Shown here: positions 25,439 through 32,001 of the stretch, piece after piece
Layout: the number at the start of each line of letters is the position of its first letter
Position numbering within the stretch: the stretch's first letter is position 1
Origin: JBKECY01 sp047975025
GTDB taxonomy: Bacteria > Bacillota > Clostridia > Lachnospirales > Lachnospiraceae
DNA length: 34,590 bases
Assembly (NCBI GenBank): GCA_047975025.1
Contig: JBKECY010000012.1
Location: forward strand, 1 to 34,590
Direction of reading: 5' to 3'
Translations under genes and position numbers: made by a program
Notes under the pieces: generated by a model
The model's database searches: none
What the model was told of the DNA's origin: nothing
The model's input: only the letters and a program-made list of their open reading frames with translations

Positions 25439-25468
25439 GTGGGAGGGTTTGACCCCCGCTATTACCAC
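25439..25468 (+). promoter_or_regulatory. Candidate L1-binding leader hairpin before rplK
   Basis: GTGG (25439-25442) and CCAC (25465-25468) enclose an inner GGG (25445-25447) and CCC pairing with the loop TTTGA. L1 is known to repress its own L11-L1 message by binding a structure that mimics its 23S rRNA site, and the place is right. Assigning this hairpin to L1 is inference from position and shape. Confidence 0.4.
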
Positions 25469-25482
25469 AAGGAGGTGCCATT

Positions 25483-25908
25483 ATGGCAAAAAAAGTCGAA
25501 GGTTATATTAAGTTACAGATTCCAGCTGGAAAAGCAACACCAGCACCACCGGTTGGTCCGGCTCTCGGACAGCATGGTGTTAACATCGTACAGTTCACAA
25601 AAGAGTTCAATGCAAGAACAGCAGATCAGGGAGATATGATTATCCCGGTCGTTATTACTGTATATGCAGACAGAAGTTTCAGCTTCATTACTAAGACTCC
25701 GCCGGCTCCGGTATTGTTAAAGAAAGCCTGCAATATTAAATCTGGTTCAGGTGTGCCTAACAAAACCAAAGTAGCTAGCATCAAGAGAAGTCAGCTGCAG
25801 GAAATTGCTGAGCTTAAAATGAAAGATTTGAATGCGGGTTCCATCGAAGCAGCCATCAGCATGATTGCCGGTACTGCAAGAAGTATGGGAATCACGGTGG
25901 AGGACTAA
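25483..25908 (+). CDS. rplK: 50S ribosomal protein L11
   Basis: L11 of 141 residues, a standard length. It begins MAKKVEGYIKLQIPAGKATP, has the GPALGQHGVNI segment and ends AGTARSMGITVED. L11 forms the GTPase-associated centre with L10 and L7/L12. AAGGAGG lies upstream. Three bases separate it from rplA. Confidence 0.98.
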   Translation: MAKKVEGYIKLQIPAGKATPAPPVGPALGQHGVNIVQFTKEFNARTADQGDMIIPVVITVYADRSFSFITKTPPAPVLLKKACNIKSGSGVPNKTKVASIKRSQLQEIAELKMKDLNAGSIEAAISMIAGTARSMGITVED

Positions 25909-25911
25909 GCG

Positions 25912-26604
25912 ATGAATAAAGGAAAAAGATATAACGAAATTGCTAAGACAATCAACAAAGCTACATTATATGATACAGACGAAGCAATCGGTCTGGTAAA
26001 AAAAGCAGCCGTTGCTAAATTCGATGAAACAATCGAAGCACATATCCGTACAGGATGTGATGGACGTCATGCAGACCAGCAGATTCGTGGTGCAGTTGTA
26101 CTGCCACATGGAACAGGCAAGAAGGTTCGCGTTCTGGTATTCGCCAAAGATGCGAAAGCTGAAGAGGCGCAAGCAGCCGGTGCTGAATTCGTTGGAGCAG
26201 AGGAATTGATTCCGAAGATCCAAAATGAAGGATGGTTTGATTTCGACGTTGTTGTAGCGACTCCGGACATGATGGGTGTAGTCGGAAGACTTGGACGCGT
26301 ATTAGGACCGAAAGGCCTTATGCCTAACCCTAAAGCAGGAACAGTTACCATGGATGTTACGAAAGCGGTAGCCGACATTAAAGCCGGTAAGATCGAGTAT
26401 CGTCTGGACAAAACTAATATCATCCACGTGCCGATCGGAAAAGCATCTTTCTCCGAAGAGCAGCTTAACGATAACTTCAAAACTCTGATGGATGCTATTG
26501 TTAAAGCAAAACCAAGCACATTAAAAGGTCAGTATTTAAGAAGCGTAGTTGTAGCTCCTACAATGGGACCTGGTGTTAAGATCAACACAGCAAAACTGGT
26601 ATAA
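25912..26604 (+). CDS. rplA: 50S ribosomal protein L1
   Basis: L1 of 230 residues, complete, with the signature near residues 118-140 (VVGRLGRVLGPKGLMPNPKAGT). It forms the mobile L1 stalk that helps release deacylated tRNA, and it usually represses its own operon. It directly follows rplK. The next gene is separated by a 297-base leader. Confidence 0.98.
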   Translation: MNKGKRYNEIAKTINKATLYDTDEAIGLVKKAAVAKFDETIEAHIRTGCDGRHADQQIRGAVVLPHGTGKKVRVLVFAKDAKAEEAQAAGAEFVGAEELIPKIQNEGWFDFDVVVATPDMMGVVGRLGRVLGPKGLMPNPKAGTVTMDVTKAVADIKAGKIEYRLDKTNIIHVPIGKASFSEEQLNDNFKTLMDAIVKAKPSTLKGQYLRSVVVAPTMGPGVKINTAKLV

Positions 26605-26653
26605 TATACTAGGTAACGTATGGCAGGTCAGACCTTGGTTTGACATCTTCTCC

Positions 26654-26683
26654 TTGACAACAGGGGGAAGAGCGTGCTATACT
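26654..26683 (+). promoter_or_regulatory. Promoter of rplJ-rplL
   Basis: A perfect TTGACA (26654-26659), an 18-base spacer and TATACT (26678-26683). A second TTGACA at 26639 has no matching -10. Transcription would begin near 26690, just at the start of the L10 leader. The rplJL genes can thus be made apart from rplKA. Confidence 0.8.
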
Positions 26684-26690
26684 GCTACAA

Positions 26691-26810
26691 GTGTCACGCC
26701 TAAGACAGCAGGTGCCGCAAGGCATAAAGAGAAATCACCCGCCGAGGAGAGAACGATTTTATATACGAATCTTTCACCCTCTTTGTCTTTTTGGCAAAGG
26801 GGTTTTTATA
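26691..26810 (+). promoter_or_regulatory. Ribosomal protein L10 leader
   Basis: This leader carries the conserved blocks seen before rplJ in Firmicutes: GCCTAAGACAGCAGGTGCC, GCAAGGCATAAAGAG and CCGCCGAGGAGAG, followed by a terminator hairpin at 26778-26807. In the known system the L10-L7/L12 complex binds the RNA when in excess and favours termination. The blocks were recognised by eye. Confidence 0.88.
26778..26807 (+). terminator. Attenuator terminator of the L10 leader
   Basis: CCTCTTTG (26778-26785) pairs with CAAAGGGG (26795-26802), with one G-U pair, and is followed by five T residues. It sits 94 bases before the rplJ start, the usual place for the regulated terminator of this leader. 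Confidence 0.82.
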
Positions 26811-26901
26811 TGCTGAACAGTCCTTTGCCGGCAATACAACAAAGACATAAGCGTGTTACGATATACATGTAACATATACTAATAAGGAGGTATACCATTC
26901 T

Positions 26902-27507
26902 ATGGCAAAAGTAGAACTCAAAAAACCAATCGTAGAAGGCATCGTTGCTGATATCAAAGATGCACAGGCAGTTGTACTTGTAAACTACAGCGGAATTACG
27001 GTAGAGCAGGATACGAACCTGCGTAGAGCATTACGTGAAGCAGGCATTATTTACAAAGTACAGAAGAACACAATGCTTAACTTTGCATTTAAAGGAACGG
27101 CTTTTGAAAGTCTGTCAGAGCATCTGCATGGAACCAACGCAATCGCGATTTCTTCAGATGATGCTACGGCACCGGCCAGAATCCTTTCAAAGTTTGCGAA
27201 AGACATTCCGGCACTTGAATTAGTAGCTGGTGTGGTCGAAGGTCACTACAACGATCAGGCAGGAATCAAAGCACTGGCAGAGATTCCGTCAAGAGAAGAA
27301 CTTCTTGGCAAATTGCTGGGAAGCATCCAGTCACCAATTACAAACTTTGCACGCGTCCTGAATCAGATTGCAGAAGCAGGCGGCGCACAGGCAGCACCGG
27401 CAGAAGAAGCAGCTGAAGCTGAGACAGTAGAAGCCGCTGCAGAAGAAACAGTTACGGAAGAAGTTGCAGCAGAAGCAGTTGAAGAAGAAACTAAAACAGA
27501 AGAATAA
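26902..27507 (+). CDS. rplJ: 50S ribosomal protein L10
   Basis: L10, the base of the L7/L12 stalk, 201 residues. The core begins MAKVELKKPIVEGIVADIKD and has VVLVNYSGITVEQDTNLRRA. The family is usually about 165-175 residues; here about 35 extra C-terminal residues form an acidic Ala/Glu/Thr tail (from about residue 163). AAGGAGG precedes the ATG. rplL follows after 24 bases. Confidence 0.97.
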   Translation: MAKVELKKPIVEGIVADIKDAQAVVLVNYSGITVEQDTNLRRALREAGIIYKVQKNTMLNFAFKGTAFESLSEHLHGTNAIAISSDDATAPARILSKFAKDIPALELVAGVVEGHYNDQAGIKALAEIPSREELLGKLLGSIQSPITNFARVLNQIAEAGGAQAAPAEEAAEAETVEAAAEETVTEEVAAEAVEEETKTEE

Positions 27508-27531
27508 AATTATAAATGGAGGTAATAAAAC

Positions 27532-27906
27532 ATGGCTAAGTTAACAACAGAAGAATTTATCGAAGCGATCAAAGAGCTTACTGTATTAGAATTGAACGAG
27601 TTAGTAAAAGCAGCAGAAGAAGAATTTGGTGTATCTGCAGCAGCAGGAGTTGTAGTTGCAGCCGCTGGTGGAGCTGCAGTAGCAGAAGAAGAAAAAGACG
27701 AGTTTGACGTAGAGCTTACTGAAGTAGGACCTAATAAAGTTAAGGTTATCAAAGTAGTTCGTGAAGTTACAGGTCTTGGACTTAAAGAAGCAAAAGAATT
27801 AGTAGACGGTGCTCCTAAAACTGTAAAAGAAGCAGCATCTAAAGCAGAAGCAGAAGATATCAAAGCAAAAATCGAAGCTGAAGGCGCTAAAGTAACTTTG
27901 AAATAA
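27532..27906 (+). CDS. rplL: 50S ribosomal protein L7/L12
   Basis: L7/L12 of 124 residues. It has the N-terminal dimerisation domain (LTTEEFIEAIKELTVLELNE), an Ala/Gly hinge (GVVVAAAGGAAVAEEE) and the C-terminal factor-binding domain with KVIKVVREVTGLGLKEAKEL. It is present in several copies per ribosome and recruits translation GTPases. GGAGGTAA lies before the ATG, and a terminator follows 31 bases after the stop. Confidence 0.98.
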   Translation: MAKLTTEEFIEAIKELTVLELNELVKAAEEEFGVSAAAGVVVAAAGGAAVAEEEKDEFDVELTEVGPNKVKVIKVVREVTGLGLKEAKELVDGAPKTVKEAASKAEAEDIKAKIEAEGAKVTLK

Positions 27907-27937
27907 TCCGAACAATTTATAATCTGAATATAATGAA

Positions 27938-27976
27938 TAACCTCAAAGGCATTGCTTTTGAGGTTACTTCTTTTTT
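27938..27976 (+). terminator. Intrinsic terminator after rplL
   Basis: TAACCTCAAA (27938-27947) pairs perfectly with TTTGAGGTTA (27957-27966), and T residues follow to 27976. It separates rplJL from rpoBC; some read-through is usual in this operon. Confidence 0.9.
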
Positions 27977-28026
27977 ACGCTCTGCGCCTTGTTGTTTTTT
28001 GTATCCTTAAAAAAACAAAAAGAGAA

Positions 28027-28055
28027 TTGACATAGAGTGTATATTGTGATACATT
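28027..28055 (+). promoter_or_regulatory. Promoter of rpoBC
   Basis: TTGACA (28027-28032), a 17-base spacer and TACATT (28050-28055). The -10 and spacing are the same as in the rpmG promoter. It would give a leader of about 85 bases before rpoB. Confidence 0.82.
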
Positions 28056-28145
28056 AAAAAATGCACTATTATGGCTAGGTATGTCTTTCTACAAGTAAGG
28101 CAAATGGTAATAGGCGAAAATTTAAGAAATAGGGGTGAATCGTCA

Positions 28146-31100
28146 ATGGAAAAAAACAGAATGCGCTCTGTAAGAACCGGAAGCACTGTGCGTATGAGTT
28201 ATCAAAGACAAAAAGAGGTCTTGGAGATGCCGAACTTGATTGAAGTCCAGAAGGACTCTTACAAGTGGTTCATTGAAGAGGGCTTGAAAGAGGTGTTTGC
28301 GGATATCTCTCCAATTGCAGATTACGGCGGTAAGCTGAGTCTCGAATTTGTCGGATTTACTCTATACGAGAAAGATGTCAAATACTCAATTGAGGAATGC
28401 AAGGAACGTGATATGACCTTCGCAGCACCTCTTAAAGTAAGAGTACGTCTGATTAATAAGACAAACGATGAGATTAACGAGCATGAGATCTTCATGGGCG
28501 ACCTTCCGCTTATGACGGAGACAGGTACCTTTGTAATCAATGGTGCAGAGCGTGTCATTGTTAGTCAGCTTGTCCGTTCCCCTGGAATATATTATACCAT
28601 AGCTCATGATAAAGTGGGAAAAACTCTATATTCCTCTACCGTAATTCCGAATCGTGGAGCATGGCTGGAATATGAGACGGATTCCAATGATGTCTTCTAT
28701 GTCCGCGTCGACAGAACCAGAAAAGTACCGATTACTGTACTGATTCGTGCTCTGGGACTGGGAACAAATGAAGAAATATTAGAGATGTTTGGTGATGAAC
28801 CGAAAATATTGGCAAGTTTTTCAAAAGATGTTGCTGAAAATTATCAGCAAGGTCTTTTAGAGCTGTATAAAAAGATTCGTCCGGGCGAGCCGCTGGCAGT
28901 GGAAAGCGCTGAGAGTCTTATTACCAGTATGTTCTTTGACCCCAAACGCTATGATCTGGCCAAAGTCGGCCGCTACAAATTTAATAAGAAGCTTGCGCTT
29001 AAGAACAGAATCACAGGACACCAGTTGGCAGAAGAAGTAATTGATACGACGACAGGTGAGATTCTGGCAGAGAAAGGAACCGTAGTGTCAGCAGAGCTGG
29101 CAGATCGGATTCAAAATGCTGCTGTGACGCATGTTATGATCGTAACTGAAGAGCGCAATATACGTGTGCTTTCTAATATGATGGTAGATATTACGAATTT
29201 TGTAGATGTTAAGCCCAAAGAACTGGGTGTTACAGAGCTTGTATACTATCCGGTGCTGGCTAAAATCCTGGAAGAAAATGAGAGTATTGAAGACGTGGAG
29301 GCAGCTATCCGCAGAGACCTGCAGGATTTGATTCCGAAAAGCATCACTCTCGATGATATTTTTGCGTCAATCAACTATAACATTCATCTGGAGTATGGTC
29401 TGGGCAATTCAGACGATATCGATCATTTGGGTAACCGCCGTATCCGTGCGGTAGGAGAATTGCTGCAAAACCAGTACAGAATCGGACTTTCCCGTCTGGA
29501 AAGAGTTGTACGTGAGCGTATGACGACACAGGATATCGAAGGGATTTCGCCACAGTCGCTTATCAACATTAAGCCTGTGACTGCAGCTGTCAAAGAATTC
29601 TTCGGTTCTTCCCAGCTGTCACAGTTTATGGATCAGAATAACCCGTTGGGCGAGCTGACACACAAGAGACGTTTATCTGCACTGGGTCCCGGTGGTCTTT
29701 CCAGAGACCGCGCCGGATTTGAGGTGCGAGATGTTCACTATTCCCATTACGGCAGAATGTGCCCGATTGAGACGCCTGAAGGTCCTAACATCGGTCTGAT
29801 CAACTCCCTGGCATCGTATGCCCGTATCAATGAATATGGGTTTATTGAGGCACCATATCGTGTGGTAGACCGTACAGATATGCAGAATCCACGCGTTACT
29901 GACGAAGTTGTCTATATGACGGCTGACGAGGAAGATGACAAGCACGTGGCACAGGCGAATGAGCCGCTGGATGAGAACGGATACTTTGTCCATAAAAATG
30001 TATCTGGACGTTATAGAGATGAAACACAGGAATACGAGAAAAGCATGTTCGAATACATGGATGTATCACCTAAAATGGTGTTCTCAGTGGCAACAGCGCT
30101 GATTCCATTCCTGCAAAATGATGATGCGAACCGCGCGCTGATGGGATCTAACATGCAGCGTCAGGCCGTTCCGCTTTTGGTCACTGAGGCTCCTGTTGTA
30201 GGAACCGGTATGGAAACTAAGGTCGCAGTCGATTCCGGTGTATGCATTGTGTCCAAGAAAGCCGGTGTGGTGTCAAGGGCGACTGCAACTGACATACAGA
30301 TCAAGAATCATGATGGTACGACTTCTAATTATCATCTGACTAAATTTTTACGAAGCAACCAGAGCAACTGCTACAACCAGAAGCCCATTGTTTTCCAGGG
30401 GGATGAAGTGGAAGAAGGCCAGGTCATTGCAGACGGTCCTTCTACGGCACAAGGCGAGCTGGCGCTGGGCAAGAATCCCTTGATCGGATTCATGACCTGG
30501 GAAGGTTATAACTACGAGGATGCTGTTTTGCTGAGCGAAAAGCTGGTACAAGACGACGTCTATACATCCGTGCATATTGAAGAATATGAAGTAGAATCCA
30601 GAGATACGAAGCTCGGACCGGAAGAAATCACGAAAGACGTACCGGGCGTGGGTGATGATGCACTCAAGGATTTGAATGAGCGCGGTATCATCCGTATCGG
30701 AGCAGAAGTAAGAGCCGGAGATATCCTGGTTGGTAAAGTAACTCCCAAGGGAGAGACAGAGCTGACAGCGGAGGAACGTCTGCTGCGTGCCATCTTTGGT
30801 GAAAAGGCACGTGAAGTCAGAGATACCTCACTGAAAGTGCCTCATGGAGAATACGGTATCGTTGTAGATGCCAAAGAATTCAGCCGCGAAAATGGAGATG
30901 AACTCTCTCCGGGTGTAAATCAGGCAGTTACGATTTATATTGCACAGAAAAGAAAGATATCCGTAGGTGATAAGATGGCTGGACGTCATGGAAACAAGGG
31001 TGTTGTTTCCCGTGTGCTCCCCGTAGAGGATATGCCGTTTTTACCTAACGGACGCCCGCTTGATATCGTCTTGAACCCATTGGGTGTACCTTCCCGTATG

Positions 31101-31562
31101 AACATCGGACAGGTACTGGAGATTCACCTGAGTCTCGCCGCTAAGGCTCTGGGCTTTAATATAGCGACGCCGGTATTTGACGGTGCTGTCGAGGAAGATA
31201 TTACCGATACACTGGCATTGGCCAATGACTATGTCAACATGGACAATTTTAATGAGTTTAAAGCGAAATACGAAGCTGACCTCAATCCGGAAATCATGCA
31301 GTATTTAGAGGAGCATCAGGAGCACCGCGAGGTGTGGAAAGGTGTGCCGATTGCGGCAGACGGTAAAGTCCGCTTGCGTGATGGACGTACAGGAGAGTTT
31401 TTTGACGCGCCTGTAACTATCGGACACATGCATTATCTGAAGCTTCATCATCTGGTAGATGATAAGATTCATGCACGTTCTACCGGCCCTTACTCTCTGG
31501 TTACACAGCAGCCTCTGGGTGGTAAAGCGCAGTTCTGTGGACAGCGTTTCGGTGAGATGTAA
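28146..31562 (+). CDS. rpoB: RNA polymerase beta subunit, ends early at an in-frame TAA
   Basis: Beta subunit of RNA polymerase. ATG 28146 is chosen because AGGGGTGA lies seven bases upstream and the protein then opens MEKNRMRSVRTG as in relatives. An in-frame ATG at 28071 would add 25 unrelated residues. All domains are present up to codon 1138. The rifampicin pocket (SQFMDQNNPLGELTHKRRLS) has the sensitive-type residues, with H506 and S511 matching E. coli H526 and S531. The catalytic stretch GDKMAGRHGNKG is intact. The TAA is codon 1139, where the family has Glu in GEMEVWALEAYG, and the same frame goes on with VSALEAYG. The last 140 residues, which anchor the clamp and beta', would be lost. 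Such a loss should be lethal, so the stop is probably a sequence error. Confidence 0.93.
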   Translation: MEKNRMRSVRTGSTVRMSYQRQKEVLEMPNLIEVQKDSYKWFIEEGLKEVFADISPIADYGGKLSLEFVGFTLYEKDVKYSIEECKERDMTFAAPLKVRVRLINKTNDEINEHEIFMGDLPLMTETGTFVINGAERVIVSQLVRSPGIYYTIAHDKVGKTLYSSTVIPNRGAWLEYETDSNDVFYVRVDRTRKVPITVLIRALGLGTNEEILEMFGDEPKILASFSKDVAENYQQGLLELYKKIRPGEPLAVESAESLITSMFFDPKRYDLAKVGRYKFNKKLALKNRITGHQLAEEVIDTTTGEILAEKGTVVSAELADRIQNAAVTHVMIVTEERNIRVLSNMMVDITNFVDVKPKELGVTELVYYPVLAKILEENESIEDVEAAIRRDLQDLIPKSITLDDIFASINYNIHLEYGLGNSDDIDHLGNRRIRAVGELLQNQYRIGLSRLERVVRERMTTQDIEGISPQSLINIKPVTAAVKEFFGSSQLSQFMDQNNPLGELTHKRRLSALGPGGLSRDRAGFEVRDVHYSHYGRMCPIETPEGPNIGLINSLASYARINEYGFIEAPYRVVDRTDMQNPRVTDEVVYMTADEEDDKHVAQANEPLDENGYFVHKNVSGRYRDETQEYEKSMFEYMDVSPKMVFSVATALIPFLQNDDANRALMGSNMQRQAVPLLVTEAPVVGTGMETKVAVDSGVCIVSKKAGVVSRATATDIQIKNHDGTTSNYHLTKFLRSNQSNCYNQKPIVFQGDEVEEGQVIADGPSTAQGELALGKNPLIGFMTWEGYNYEDAVLLSEKLVQDDVYTSVHIEEYEVESRDTKLGPEEITKDVPGVGDDALKDLNERGIIRIGAEVRAGDILVGKVTPKGETELTAEERLLRAIFGEKAREVRDTSLKVPHGEYGIVVDAKEFSRENGDELSPGVNQAVTIYIAQKRKISVGDKMAGRHGNKGVVSRVLPVEDMPFLPNGRPLDIVLNPLGVPSRMNIGQVLEIHLSLAAKALGFNIATPVFDGAVEEDITDTLALANDYVNMDNFNEFKAKYEADLNPEIMQYLEEHQEHREVWKGVPIAADGKVRLRDGRTGEFFDAPVTIGHMHYLKLHHLVDDKIHARSTGPYSLVTQQPLGGKAQFCGQRFGEM

Positions 31563-31985
31563 GTATCGGCACTTGAGGCATACGGTGAATCGTATACACT
31601 GCAGGAAATCCTGACTGTGAAATCGGATGATGTAGTTGGTCGTGTTAAGACCTATGAATCGATTATCAAGGGTGAAAATATTCCGAAACCGGGTATTCCG
31701 GAGTCCTTCAAAGTACTGCTAAAAGAGCTGCAGTCACTCGGACTGGATATTAAGGTGCTGCGTGAGGATCAAAGCGAAGTACAGATTCTTGAAACAATCG
31801 ATATGGGAGAGACAAACCTCAGAGCTGTCATCGAGGGAGATTCCAGAGGGGATTATGACGCATCGTTTGGGGCACATGGCTATACACAACAGGAATTCGC
31901 CGGAGAAGAACTCGTTGACATTGAAGAAGACGATGAAGTAGAGGACGAATTCGTAGAAATAGAAGAAACCTTGGATAATGAGTAG
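31563..31985 (+). pseudogene. rpoB: C-terminal remainder of rpoB after the in-frame TAA
   Basis: In-frame continuation of the beta subunit: SALEAYGESYTLQEILTVKS, then DDVVGRVKTYESIIKGENIP and FKVLLKELQSLGLDI, all family-conserved, and an acidic tail ending EETLDNE and TAG. A GTG at 31617 could start a short frame but has no ribosome site. Beside the stop, the invariant Trp of EVWALEAYG reads Ser (TCG for TGG) and YGA reads YGE, so several changes are clustered here. Restored, rpoB would encode 1,279 residues. rpoC begins 16 bases further on. Confidence 0.88.
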
Positions 31986-32001
31986 GAAGGGGAATTAGTT
32001 C

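Noticed and set aside
26573..26872. A 99-codon plus frame between rplA and rplJ
   Set aside because: It covers the rplJ promoter and the conserved L10 leader, lacks a ribosome site and overlaps the end of rplA.
28071..28145. An upstream start for rpoB adding 25 residues
   Set aside because: The extra residues are unlike the family, and the good ribosome site precedes ATG 28146.
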